Below are positions 51,180-63,480 of a DNA stretch of 64,000 nucleotides, one piece after another. The stretch spans positions 4,278,001 through 4,342,000 of the forward strand of contig NZ_JAFBCM010000001.1 in the NCBI RefSeq assembly GCF_016907715.1, given 5' to 3'. The stretch comes from Tenggerimyces flavus. Lineage in GTDB: Bacteria; Actinomycetota; Actinomycetes; Propionibacteriales; Actinopolymorphaceae. Made by a program: the position numbers and the translations under genes. The stretch's first letter is position 1. The number at the start of each line of letters is the position of its first letter. The notes below the pieces were generated by a model that ran no database searches, was not told the origin of the DNA, and saw only the letters and a program-made list of their open reading frames with translations.

Positions 51180-51230
51180 GGGTCGGGGGCACCCTGGTCC
51201 CATAGGTTCGGACCAGGGTGCCCCCGACCC
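51180..51230. repeat. Long perfect hairpin, family D
   Basis: Two exact 21-bp arms (51180-51200 and 51210-51230), rich in gggggcaccctggtcc, with a 9-nt loop cataggttc. The GGCACC/GGTGCC core and the ataggtt loop are shared with family B, so D looks like a relative. Confidence 0.85.
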
Positions 51231-51291
51231 AGCCAGACCTCGCCACACCAGCACCACCGGCCACCACCCGCACCAGCCACCCCGCCACGTC

Positions 51292-51346
51292 TTGGATGAA
51301 GGGCACCTTCATCCAATAGGTTTGGATGAAGGTGCCCTTCATCCAA
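51292..51346. repeat. Paired palindromes, family B
   Basis: Left ttggatgaagggcacc block and right ggtgcccttcatccaa block are reverse complements of each other (25-bp arms) joined by taggt, and each half is itself a palindrome. The same paired layout occurs at 21254-21311. Confidence 0.85.
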
Positions 51347-51416
51347 CCAGGACAGCAGCCGGCGCGGCGCGTAACTGGGTGGCCTCACCCAGGGCCGCTC
51401 ACTAAGGTCGTCCCTC

Positions 51417-52298
51417 GTGCCTGACGCCGATCCCCTCGCGCCCGTTGCCAAGCTCGACGTCGACCAGCTCCTCGCCGCGGTCCACTCCGCCGGCGTGGAG
51501 CTCGAGGTGACCGGACGCGCTGCCGAGGGAGAGGTCGGCGCGGCGTTCGTCCGCTGGCCGGACGGCCGGGAGGGCGTGCTCACCGGAATCCCCGGCGGAC
51601 CGCTCGCCGGCGAGACTCGGCGGAACGCGTCGCTGCTCGAGCTCGCGCGCGACCAAGGCGTGCTCGTGCCCACGTACGACCTGGTCGTCGACGTACCCGG
51701 TGGTGGCGTCGCGATCGTGCAGCAGCGGCTGCCCGGATCGGTGCCAGCCGTTCGCGACAAGACGCTGGCCGAGGCGATGCTGGCGACGCTCGACTCGTTC
51801 GAAGGCGTGCTGGCCGAAAGGCCGGACGTCCCAGCACCGGAGCTCTACCTGCTGCGCAGCGGCCCGGGCTACTGCGTGCACGAGTCGCTCGAGGCGTTCA
51901 GTCCACGAACCCGCCGGCTGCTCGCCTGGGTCCGCGAGGTCGGCGCGGGCACGCCATCGACGATGACCGGCACCGATCTGGTCCACATGGACTACCACCC
52001 GGCGAACGTGCTGGTCGACGCCGCCGGACAGGTCACCGGCGTCGTCGACTGGGACGGCATCGGCCGCGGCGACCGCTGGTTCGGCCTGGTCAACCTGCGC
52101 TACGAGGCCGCCCCGGCCGGGTTCCCACCAGACGTGATCCGATGGCTCGACGGCCTCCTCGACGAACGCATCGACCCCGCCGTCCTCCGCCTCTACTGGG
52201 CGAGCATGAGCCTGCGCAGCGTCGACTGGGTGATCCGGCATTACTCGCCGGCCAACGTCGAGGACCGCCTCGACGTCGCCGAGTCGCGCATGACCTAG
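51417..52298 (+). CDS. Aminoglycoside phosphotransferase (APH) family kinase-like protein
   Basis: A 293-residue protein with the APH-type kinase core: the catalytic loop LVHMDYHPANVLVD (Asp and Asn of the HxDxxxxN pattern) and the metal-binding VVDWDGIGRGD. The N-lobe is divergent. Members phosphorylate sugars, fructosamines, aminoglycosides or other small molecules; nothing here points to antibiotic resistance. The GTG start at 51417 has no strong ribosome site. Its stop overlaps the stop of the convergent WYL regulator. Confidence 0.8.
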   Translation: MPDADPLAPVAKLDVDQLLAAVHSAGVELEVTGRAAEGEVGAAFVRWPDGREGVLTGIPGGPLAGETRRNASLLELARDQGVLVPTYDLVVDVPGGGVAIVQQRLPGSVPAVRDKTLAEAMLATLDSFEGVLAERPDVPAPELYLLRSGPGYCVHESLEAFSPRTRRLLAWVREVGAGTPSTMTGTDLVHMDYHPANVLVDAAGQVTGVVDWDGIGRGDRWFGLVNLRYEAAPAGFPPDVIRWLDGLLDERIDPAVLRLYWASMSLRSVDWVIRHYSPANVEDRLDVAESRMT

Positions 52299-53269
52299 TC
52301 GACGTCGGCCACGGCCGCCAGCGCGCGTTCGCCGAGCTCGCGGGCGGCGGCGCGGATCTCGGGGCAGCCCAGGATCCGGTACGGCGCGGGAAGCTTCGCG
52401 AGCATCTCCGCGCAGTAGTACGGGTTGCCCGTCGTCCCCACCAGCCGCGTCGTCTCCTCGTCGACCGCCGTCAACGTCCCGAGCGTCCGCGGCAGCCAGC
52501 GTCGCACTTTCGCCAACGGGATGGAGATCACGACCTCGACCTCGTACTCCCACCCGACCGACAGATGCTCCTCGAGCATCGCGACCGGATCGAGCTCGGC
52601 CGGCGGGAGAAACGTGTGGTCGAGCGGGTCGATCGAACGGATCCGGTCGACCCGGTACGCCCGCGTCGCGTCCGAACGGCGGTTGCGGCACAACACGTAC
52701 CAACGCCCGTGCCGAACGACGACCGCCCACGGCTCGACGTCCATCACCCACTCCGAGCCGGCCTCCGACTTGTAGTCCAGGCGGACGCAGCGGTGGTTGG
52801 AGCAGGCCTGGACAAGCGCGATCGTCGTCTCCGGATCGGGTCGGGCTGCGGAGTAGTCGGGCGCGGCGGCGGTGTTCCGGCGTACGGCCTCGGCCTGGGC
52901 CGCGACCGGCTCCGGCAGCGCCCGCACGATCTTGTCCAGCGCCCGGCCGACCAGCGTCGAAGGGTCGCTCGCGTCGTGGTGCCCGTCGAGGACGGCCATC
53001 ACCAGGCCCAACGCCTCGGCGGCGCCGAACATCAGCGGCGGCAGCCTCAGCCCACGACCGACGCGATAGCCGCCGTACGGGCCACGCACCGACTCGATCG
53101 GGATGCCCGCCTCGCGCAGGATCCCGACGTACCGCCGCGCAGCCCGCTCGGTGACGCCGAGCTTGTCCGCGAGCCGGTCCGCGGTGATGCCCGGGCTGCT
53201 CTGCAGCAGCTCCAGCGCCAGCAACGCCCGCGCGGTCGGGCTGGTCTCGGCCCTCACGACAGCCTCCAC
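52295..53269 (-). CDS. WYL-domain transcriptional regulator (YafY-type)
   Basis: A 324-residue regulator with an N-terminal winged HTH (ARALLALELLQSSPGITADR, LGVTERAARRYVGILREAGI, GPYGGYRVGRG) and a WYL domain (EPWAVVVRHGRWYVLCRNRR, RAYRVDRIRSIDPL). WYL domains bind ligands or nucleic acid; such regulators control metabolic or DNA-related genes, but the target here is not evident. The GTG at 53269 is used; a GTG four codons in is possible. It is next to a VOC protein on the same strand. Confidence 0.9.
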   Translation of the reverse strand: MEAVVRAETSPTARALLALELLQSSPGITADRLADKLGVTERAARRYVGILREAGIPIESVRGPYGGYRVGRGLRLPPLMFGAAEALGLVMAVLDGHHDASDPSTLVGRALDKIVRALPEPVAAQAEAVRRNTAAAPDYSAARPDPETTIALVQACSNHRCVRLDYKSEAGSEWVMDVEPWAVVVRHGRWYVLCRNRRSDATRAYRVDRIRSIDPLDHTFLPPAELDPVAMLEEHLSVGWEYEVEVVISIPLAKVRRWLPRTLGTLTAVDEETTRLVGTTGNPYYCAEMLAKLPAPYRILGCPEIRAAARELGERALAAVADVD

Positions 53270-53301
53270 GGATCCGGAAGTGACTCGTCCGGATTCAGAG
53301 G

Positions 53302-53658
53302 CTACTGCGAGCCGGCGACACCGATCAGGTTTCCCTCCGGGTCGGTGAACTGGCCGACGACCAGCCCGTTGCCCGAGGTCACCGGCCCGAACCGGCGGGT
53401 GCCGCCGAGCCGTTCCGCCGCGTCGAGTGCGTCACCGACGTTCGGCACGCCGACGTAGAAGACGACGTGCGGCTCGTACGCCGCGCCGCCACCGACCCCG
53501 CCGTAGATGCCGGCCTCGGTGAACCCGTAGCTCTCCGCCACCTCCTTCACCGGCTGCCCGCCGGTGTCGTACTGCCAGCCGAACAGCTCGCCGAAGAACG
53601 CGCGCAGCTTCTCCGGCTCGCGGCCGATGATCTCGAAGTGCACCACTGGATCGCTCAT
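53302..53658 (-). CDS. VOC (glyoxalase/bleomycin resistance-like) family protein
   Basis: A 118-residue VOC-fold protein, SDPVVHFEIIGREPEKLRAF at the N-terminus, FGWQYDTGGQPVKEV, HVVFYVGVPNVGDALDAAE and QFTDPEGNLIGVAGSQ at the end. The metal-ligand pattern (H8 and the C-terminal E in DPEGN) is present. Members bind or modify small molecules. The ATG at 53658 excludes a long upstream open frame that has no family features. It lies upstream of the WYL regulator gene on the minus strand, 32 bp away, and may share its transcript. Confidence 0.88.
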   Translation of the reverse strand: MSDPVVHFEIIGREPEKLRAFFGELFGWQYDTGGQPVKEVAESYGFTEAGIYGGVGGGAAYEPHVVFYVGVPNVGDALDAAERLGGTRRFGPVTSGNGLVVGQFTDPEGNLIGVAGSQ

Positions 53659-53835
53659 ACCTAAGAGTCGGAGCGGCCAGTTGGATTTCGACAGCCCTCT
53701 TTGGCGCGGTCCGAGTCGCTCAGTTTCGCTGCGTCTGACACGGGGCCGGCAATGCCAAGCACTGCCACGTGGTGGGCGACGTGCGTGGTGGGCTGCTTCG
53801 ACGACCCGGACCGCGCGGGTGCAGACTCTTCGATC

Positions 53836-54639
53836 ATGGTCGAAGCCAGCAAGGTCGCCCTCGTCACCGGAGCCAGCCGCGGGATCGGGCGCGAGATCGC
53901 GCTCTCCCTCACCCGCCGCGGCCTCGCCGTCGGGCTGCTCGGGCGGGACGTCGCGGCGTTGGAGGCGGTACGCGACGAGTGCGGGCCTACTGCGAGCGTC
54001 GCGGTCGCCGACGTGACCGACGAGGCTGCCGTGCGTTCCGCCGTCGCCTCGGTCGAGCAGGTGCTCGGGCCGATCGACCTGCTGGTCAACAACGCGGGCC
54101 GGATCGAGTCCAGCGAGCAGTCGCTGTGGGAGACCGACCCGGCCGAGTGGTGGGCGGTGGTCGAGACGGATCTGCGCGGCCCGTTCCTGTGCTGCCACGC
54201 CGTCCTGCCCGGGATGGTCGCACGCCGCCGCGGCCGCATCGTCAACCTCACCAGCGGAATCGCGATCCGCGACAGCGACATCTACAGCGGGTACGCCGCG
54301 GCGAAGACCGCGCTGGTCAGGCTCACCGGCTCGATCGTCGCGGCCGCGGGGGAGTACGGCGTGACCGCGTACGACCTCTCGCCCGGCCACGTCGAGACGT
54401 CCATGACCACGTCGATGGCGATGCACCACGGCCGGACGTCGTGGACCCCACCAGCGGCGGTGACCGACCTCGTCGACGCGATCGCCGCGGGCCGCGCGGA
54501 CGCGTTGACCGGCCGATACTTCCGCTCCGGCGCCGACGACCTCGAGTCCCTGTTGGCGAATGCCGACGCGATGACCGCCGCCGACGCCCGCACACTGCGA
54601 CTCCGCCCGTATGGCGCCGACGACCCGCTCGCCCCATGA
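53836..54639 (+). CDS. Short-chain dehydrogenase/reductase
   Basis: A 267-residue SDR with VALVTGASRGIGREIALSL, LLVNNAGRIESSEQ, the catalytic serine in IVNLTSGIA and SGYAAAKTALVRL (Tyr-X3-Lys). The substrate is unknown. The ATG at 53836 follows the family pattern, with a short N-terminus before the first strand. Its stop overlaps the ATG of the next gene, a lipoprotein, so the two are translationally coupled. Confidence 0.9.
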   Translation: MVEASKVALVTGASRGIGREIALSLTRRGLAVGLLGRDVAALEAVRDECGPTASVAVADVTDEAAVRSAVASVEQVLGPIDLLVNNAGRIESSEQSLWETDPAEWWAVVETDLRGPFLCCHAVLPGMVARRRGRIVNLTSGIAIRDSDIYSGYAAAKTALVRLTGSIVAAAGEYGVTAYDLSPGHVETSMTTSMAMHHGRTSWTPPAAVTDLVDAIAAGRADALTGRYFRSGADDLESLLANADAMTAADARTLRLRPYGADDPLAP

Positions 54640-55391
54640 AGCTCGCGATCCTGCTCGGCCTGGTCGCCGGCCTCCTGGTCGGGTGCACGGGACCCGACTC
54701 GACCGTCGCGACCTGCCAGAACGCGGTGTCGGCGTACCTCGGCGCGGACGAGGACGTGCCGAGAGTCGTGGAGCGGCTTCGCGCCGACGACCGCTTCACC
54801 GACCTCCACACCGAGACCAGCGCCCGGGCGGCGAAGCGGCTCGCCACCTGGTACCCGGCCATGGCGCCTGTCGCGCAAGGTCGCACGGCTGCCGCGGTGC
54901 ACCTCGCGGTGACCGATCCGGATCGCCGCCAGGACCGTGTCGAGGGACTCAACGCCATGCTGCGCGGCGTGGGAGTCGCCCGCCGGGCCGACTGTGACCA
55001 GAAGGACGAGGAACGCGGACGCCAGCTGGTCGAGTTCGGCGAGAAGCTGCTGTGCGGGCAGACGGTGAGCATCCGGTTCGCGCGCGACGAGGACCTGCGA
55101 CCGGCGCTCGAGGTCGCTCGGAACAACGCACGCGTCCAGAAGGTCGCCGTGGTGTCGCGGGCGGAGGCGTTCGAACGTGCCAAGGAACTCTTCCGCGACC
55201 AACCCGATCTTGAGAAGGTCCTGACGCCCGAGGACACGTCCCCGTACCTGGAGGTCACGGTGGTCGACTCCGCCGACCCCAAGGCGGTAGGCGCCCAGCT
55301 CACCGGCATCCTCGAGGGTGCCGACCAGGCTCAGCTCCAGGTGTGCGTCACGGTCCCGCATCCGGTCGTCCCGGCGCGTCAGGGGCGATAG
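54636..55391 (+). CDS. Lipoprotein with an FtsX-ectodomain-like region
   Basis: A 251-residue lipoprotein (KLAILLGLVAGLLVGC, lipobox LVGC). The N-terminal part (residues 18-135) I do not recognise. The C-terminal part (about 145-245) resembles the extracellular domain of FtsX: VSIRFARDEDLRPALEVARN, VQKVAVVSRAEAFERAKELF and SPYLEVTVVDSADPKAVGAQ correspond to its strand-helix-helix-strand order. FtsX is the membrane part of FtsEX, which activates cell-wall hydrolases in division; here the permease helices are absent. A decoy, chaperone or partner role is possible. It is coupled to an SDR gene. Confidence 0.72.
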   Translation: MKLAILLGLVAGLLVGCTGPDSTVATCQNAVSAYLGADEDVPRVVERLRADDRFTDLHTETSARAAKRLATWYPAMAPVAQGRTAAAVHLAVTDPDRRQDRVEGLNAMLRGVGVARRADCDQKDEERGRQLVEFGEKLLCGQTVSIRFARDEDLRPALEVARNNARVQKVAVVSRAEAFERAKELFRDQPDLEKVLTPEDTSPYLEVTVVDSADPKAVGAQLTGILEGADQAQLQVCVTVPHPVVPARQGR

Positions 55392-55877
55392 CGCTCCCAC
55401 GAAGCCCCGGCGATCACGGGTGGCGTGTCGATCTCGGGCCTGATCGCGTGCCACGACGCCCGCCACTCACCCGGCGGACGCGCCAGGGTCGTACACACGT
55501 CGCGGGCAAGCTCCTCGGGTCCGCGACCGAGCCACGGCGTGTCGACGAAGATCTGATAGCCGTCGAGGTGGAGAGCCACGCGGAGGAACGCTGGATCTTC
55601 AAAGCTGTTGCCAGCCCAGCCCACTGTGAACCCGTGGGTGAGCAGGTGTAGCCGGTCCACGTTCTCCAGAACGAGCCGACCCGCGGTCCGCTCCGGCGTC
55701 TCCCACGACGTAACACCGGGCGATCGGCGAACGGAGCGGCTCAGGCGTCGCCTCCAGACGGTTCACCGGGATGAGGAGGTCGTACGGATCCATGCCGAGA
55801 CCCGCGCCCGCGGACGTCAGCTCCACGTCGTTCACATAGACCCGCACCTCGAACCCGCCACCCGAGTCGGCGGACAC
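55379..55877 (-). pseudogene. Decayed conserved actinobacterial gene with internal deletion
   Basis: The minus strand from 55877 encodes [48 protein letters not shown]; then the frame goes wrong at about 55705-55715. A second frame continues WETPERTAGRLVLENVDRLH and runs to FVDTPWLGRGPEELARDV and the stop at 55379. Homologues I recall have about 35 extra residues with Cys-Gly motifs between the two halves, so an out-of-frame deletion of roughly 110 bp is the simplest explanation. It overlaps the lipoprotein gene on the opposite strand by 13 bp. Function unknown. Confidence 0.65.
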
Positions 55878-55937
55878 GGGCGCGACCTCGAGGCGCAGTG
55901 AGTCGATTCAGTCACCACATCCCCCAACAACGGATAC

Positions 55938-55968
55938 GGCCGGAGCAGGACAGTGCCCTGATCCGGCC
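55938..55968. repeat. Hairpin in the spacer upstream of the arginine operon
   Basis: Arms ggccgga and tccggcc plus inner cagg/cctg pairs form a stem of about 11 bp around acagtg. It lies in the 251-bp gap before argC that otherwise holds only the argC promoter region. A terminator for incoming transcripts is possible. Confidence 0.45.
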
Positions 55969-56092
55969 GTACTTTCCCAACCCATTCCCGGGCGTCAGGG
56001 TAGGCCGGGGTCAATCTCATGTCCACGACCAGCCACATGTCGAAGACGATCTTCATCCTGGGCACACGAATGATCACCGCACGTATATCGCC

Positions 56093-56129
56093 TTGCATGA
56101 CAATCCATCATCGGGAATACTCATGCACA
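56093..56129 (+). promoter_or_regulatory. argC promoter overlapped by a putative ARG box
   Basis: TTGCAT (56093-56098), 17 bp, then AATACT (56116-56121) form a sigma-70-type promoter. The expected transcription start is at about 56128-56129, which is the argC start codon. The sequence ttgcatgacaatccatca over the -35 box and gaatactcatgcaca over the -10 box resemble ArgR binding sites, so repression by the argR product encoded in the operon is likely. Confidence 0.55.
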
Positions 56130-57160
56130 TGGGTATGAGGGCCGCGATCGCCGGCGCCAGCGGCTACGCGGGAGGCGAGCTGCTGAGGCTGCTGCTCCAG
56201 CACCCCGAGATCGAGATCGGCACCCTCACCGCGGGCAGCAACGCCGGCAGCAAGCTCGGTCAGCACCAGCCGCACCTCCTCCCGCTCGCCGACAAGGTCC
56301 TCGAAGACACCACCGCGGACACGCTGCAGGGCCACGACATCGTCTTCCTCGCCCTCCCGCACGGGCAGTCCGCGGCCATCGCGGCCCAGCTGCCGGACGA
56401 CACGATCGTCATCGACTGCGGCGCGGACCACCGCCTGGAGAACGAGGAAGACTGGCAGCACTGGTACCAGAGCGACCACGCCGGCACCTGGCCGTACGGT
56501 CTCCCAGAGCTCCAAGGCCAGCGCGAGAAGCTCAAGCAGGCAAAGAGAATCGCCGTCCCCGGGTGCTATCCCACCGTCGCCACACTCGCCCTCGCCCCGG
56601 CCATCCAAGCCGGCATCGCCGACGCCGACGACGTGGTGATCGTCGCCGCGAGCGGTACGTCTGGCGCCGGCAAGAGCCTCAAGCCGAACCTGCTCGGCAG
56701 CGAGGTCATGGGCGCGGTGTCCGCGTACGGCGTCGGCGGCACCCACCGCCACACCCCCGAGATCATCCAGAACCTCGGCAAGCTCACCGACGAAGCCGTC
56801 ACAGTGAGCTTCACCCCCACCCTCGCTCCCATGCCGCGAGGCATCCTCGCCACCTGCACGGCCAAGGTGAAAAGGGGCATCGATCAAGGCAGAGCGAGAG
56901 CCGCCTACGCCGCGGCCTGGGCCGGCGAGCCGTTCCTGCACCTGCTCCCAGAAGGCACCTGGCCCACCACCGCGGCCACCCTCGGCGCCAACACCCTGCA
57001 CGCACAGGTCACCGTCGACGAGCGAGCGCAAAGACTCGTCGCCGTCGCCGTGATCGACAACCTCACCAAGGGCACGGCCGGCGGCGCGATCCAGTGCATG
57101 AACCTCGCACTCGGCCTCCCCGAGACCACCGGCCTCCCCACGACCGGGCTCGCGCCATGA
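56129..57160 (+). CDS. argC: N-acetyl-gamma-glutamyl-phosphate reductase ArgC (probably leaderless)
   Basis: ArgC reduces N-acetylglutamyl phosphate to the semialdehyde, step 3 of arginine synthesis. The 343-residue protein has [19 protein letters not shown], the active-site cysteine in [14 protein letters not shown], and the C-terminal VVDEN-like [20 protein letters not shown] with [20 protein letters not shown]. No ribosome site precedes any of the three candidate ATGs (56123, 56129, 56135), and the promoter puts the RNA start at about 56129, so a leaderless start is likely. First gene of the arg operon; its stop overlaps the next start. Confidence 0.93.
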   Translation: MGMRAAIAGASGYAGGELLRLLLQHPEIEIGTLTAGSNAGSKLGQHQPHLLPLADKVLEDTTADTLQGHDIVFLALPHGQSAAIAAQLPDDTIVIDCGADHRLENEEDWQHWYQSDHAGTWPYGLPELQGQREKLKQAKRIAVPGCYPTVATLALAPAIQAGIADADDVVIVAASGTSGAGKSLKPNLLGSEVMGAVSAYGVGGTHRHTPEIIQNLGKLTDEAVTVSFTPTLAPMPRGILATCTAKVKRGIDQGRARAAYAAAWAGEPFLHLLPEGTWPTTAATLGANTLHAQVTVDERAQRLVAVAVIDNLTKGTAGGAIQCMNLALGLPETTGLPTTGLAP

Positions 57161-57564
57161 CCCAAGAGCGCAGCTGGTCCCTCCGCCGCTACGCCACGCC
57201 CGTCGCGGTCTGCAGGCTCGCCCCCGACGCCGACGTCCCCCAGTGGGCCAATGCGCCGACGCCGCTCTCAGCGATCGTCCGTACGGCGAACGAGCTCTCC
57301 CTCGTCTGTGCCGCCGACGCCGTGCCGAGCCAGGAACGCATGCTCGGCCCGTACGTCGCGTACGAGATCGCCGGCCTGCTCGACCCCGACCTCGTCGGGG
57401 TGCTCGCCGAGCTCCTCGAACCCCTCGCCGAGGCGAGCATCAGCGTCCTCACGGTCTCCACCTTCGACACCGACTGGGTCCTGGTCCCCGAACGCCAAGC
57501 CGACGCCGCCGACACCGCCTGGCGACGACGGCGTCACACGGTGCTCGACCACATCCCCGCCTGA
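57157..57564 (+). CDS. ACT-domain protein (CASTOR-like ACT_7 family) in the arginine operon
   Basis: A 135-residue protein with the two-ACT arrangement of the ACT_7 family: [40 protein letters not shown], and the conserved [29 protein letters not shown] block. Related ACT domains occur in the eukaryotic arginine sensor CASTOR1, where they bind arginine at the domain interface. Here the gene lies between argC and argJ, overlapping argC by ATGA, so arginine (or an intermediate) is a reasonable ligand. That is inferred from family and position. It has no catalytic motif. Confidence 0.85.
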   Translation: MTQERSWSLRRYATPVAVCRLAPDADVPQWANAPTPLSAIVRTANELSLVCAADAVPSQERMLGPYVAYEIAGLLDPDLVGVLAELLEPLAEASISVLTVSTFDTDWVLVPERQADAADTAWRRRRHTVLDHIPA

Positions 57565-57594
57565 AGAGACCAACCCCGAAAGGGAATCACCACC

Positions 57595-58742
57595 GTGAGC
57601 GTCACCGATCCGAAGGGTTTCCGCGCCGCCGGCGTCACCGCCGGGCTGAAGCCGAGCGGCAAGCCCGACGTCGCCCTCGTCGTCAACGACGGCCCGTCGT
57701 ACGCGGCCGCCGCCGTCTTCACCCTCAACCGCTGCAAGGCCAACCCCGTGCTGTGGAGCGAGACCGCCGTCAAGGACGGAACGGTCAAGGCCGTCGTGCT
57801 CAACTCCGGCGGCGCCAACTGCTACACCGGCCCGGCCGGCTTCCAGAACACCCACGCCTCCGCCGAGCTCGTCGCCGAGAAGCTGGGCATCGGCGCGATC
57901 GACGTCGTCGTCTGCTCCACCGGCCTGATCGGCGAGCAGTTGCACACCGAGAAGCTCCTGAACGGCATCGCCGAGTCCGCCGACAAGCTCGCGACGACCG
58001 GCGGGCAAGATGCGGCGACCGCGATCATGACCACCGACACCGTCTCCAAACAGTCCACGTACGTGGGCGAAGGCTGGTCGATCGGCGGCATGGCCAAGGG
58101 CGCGGGCATGCTCGCGCCGTCCCTGGCCACCATGCTCGTCGTCATCACGACCGACGCCGACGTCGACCCGGTCACCGTCGACCTCGCGCTGAGAGCAGCC
58201 ACCAAGCAGACGTTCGACAGGCTCGACTCCGACGGCTGCATGTCCACCAACGACACGGTCCTGCTGATGGCCAGCGGCGCCAGCGGCGTCAAGCCGCCGT
58301 ACGACGCGTTCGCCCAAGCTGTCAAGGAAGTCTGCCACGGTCTCGCCCAGCAGCTGATGTCCGACGCCGAGGGTTCCGACCACGACATCGCGATCGAGGT
58401 CGTACACGCCGCCAGCGAGGACGACGCGGTCGAGGTCGGCCGTTCGATCGCCCGCAACAACCTGTTCAAGTGTGCGGTGTTCGGCAAGGACCCCAACTGG
58501 GGCAGGATCCTCGCCGCCGTCGGCACCACCAACGCCGCGTTCGACCCGGCCACGTTGGACGTCGCGTTCAACGGCGTCTGGATCTGCAAGAACGGCGAGC
58601 CCGGCGAGTCCCGCGACAAGGTCGACTTGACAGACCGCGAGGTCACCGTGACCGTCGATCTCAAAGCGGGCAACGAGACCGCGACGATCTGGACCAACGA
58701 CCTCACCCACGCGTACGTTCACGAGAACTCGGCCTACTCCAC

Positions 58743-58746
<4 letters not shown>
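57595..58746 (+). CDS. argJ: Glutamate N-acetyltransferase / amino-acid acetyltransferase ArgJ
   Basis: ArgJ transfers the acetyl group from N-acetylornithine to glutamate, recycling it, and in some bacteria also makes N-acetylglutamate from acetyl-CoA. The 383-residue precursor has [28 protein letters not shown] and the self-cleavage region [11 protein letters not shown], whose internal threonine becomes the nucleophile of the beta chain. The GTG start follows aaaggga. It overlaps argB by ATGA. Having argJ in the operon means the cyclic pathway is used. Confidence 0.96.
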
Positions 58747-62266
<3,520 letters not shown>

Positions 62267-62270
<4 letters not shown>

Positions 62271-63466
62271 CCGAGCGCATCGTGCTCGCCTATTCCGGTG
62301 GGCTCGACACCTCCGTGGCGATCGGCTGGATCGCCGAAGAGACCGGTGCCGAAGTGATCGCGTGCGCGGTCGACGTCGGCCAGGGCGGCGAGGACCTCGA
62401 CACGATCGCCGCGCGGGCCAAGGCCTGCGGCGCGGTCGAGGTGTCCGTCGTCGACGCCAAGGACGAGTTCGCCGAGCAGTTCTGCATGCCCGCCATGCAG
62501 GCGAACGCGCTCTACATGGATCGTTACCCGATCGTGTCGGCACTGTCGCGGCCGCTGATCGTCAAGCACCTCGTGGCCGCGGCCCGCCAGCACGGCGCGT
62601 CGACGGTCGCGCACGGCTGCACGGGCAAGGGCAACGACCAGGTCCGGTTCGAGGTCGGCGTCGGCGCGCTCGCGCCCGACCTGAAGGTGATCGCCCCGGT
62701 CCGCGACTTCGCGTGGACGCGGGAGAAGGCGATCGAGTACGCCGAGAAGCGTTCGCTGCCGATCGACGTGACGAGGAAGTCGCCGTTCTCAGTCGACCAG
62801 AACGTGTGGGGCCGCGCGGTCGAGACCGGCTTCCTCGAGGACCTGTGGAACGCGCCGACCAAGGACGTCTACGACTACACCGAGGACCCGACGCAGTGGA
62901 AGGCGCCGGACGAGGTCATCGTCACGTTCGACCGCGGCCTTCCCGTGGCGATCGACGGCGACGCGGTGACGCCGCTGCAGGCGATCCAGCTCCTGAACAA
63001 GCGCGCCGGCGCGCACGGCGTCGGCCGGATCGACATGGTCGAGGACCGTCTCGTCGGCATCAAGAGCCGCGAGGTGTACGAGGCACCGGGCGCGATGACG
63101 CTGATCACCGCGCACCACGAGCTGGAGAACGTCACGGTCGAGCGCGACCTCGCCCGCTTCAAGCGCCAGGTGGGGCAGCGCTGGACCGAGCTGGTCTACG
63201 ACGGGCTGTGGTTCTCGCCGCTGAAGTACGCGTTGGACGCGTTCCTCGCCGAGTCGCAGCAGCACGTGTCCGGCGACATCCGCCTCGAACTGCACGGCGG
63301 GAACGCGGTCGTCAACGGGCGCCGCAGCGAGAAGTCGCTGTACGACTTCAACCTCGCGACGTACGACGAGGGCGACTCGTTCGACCAGTCCTTGGCGAAG
63401 GGCTTCGTCGAGCTCTGGGGGCTGCCGAGCAAGATCGCCGCCAAGCGCGACCAGTCCGACAGCTAG
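62267..63466 (+). CDS. argG: Argininosuccinate synthase ArgG
   Basis: ArgG joins citrulline and aspartate with ATP. The 399-residue protein has the PP-loop [33 protein letters not shown] and [15 protein letters not shown]. The GTG start overlaps the argR stop. It is followed by the family C hairpin copy 3 rather than directly by argH, so the transcript may be reduced here. Confidence 0.97.
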
Positions 63467-63480
63467 CCGCCGCCAGGGTG

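Larger units (their letters stand above)
51003..51416. other. Palindrome-rich non-coding spacer
   Basis: A 414-bp gap between pheT and a phosphotransferase gene, both on the plus strand. It carries family B, A, D and B hairpins in that order, listed separately, and no plausible gene. The hairpins cover most of the spacer. I see no promoter for the downstream gene that stands out. Confidence 0.75.

Noticed and set aside
55832-56098. A minus-strand frame encoding a protein-like [20 protein letters not shown] segment
   Set aside because: It is short, overlaps the decayed gene and the argC promoter, and has no recognisable family or ribosome site. It could be a remnant, but I cannot support it as a gene.
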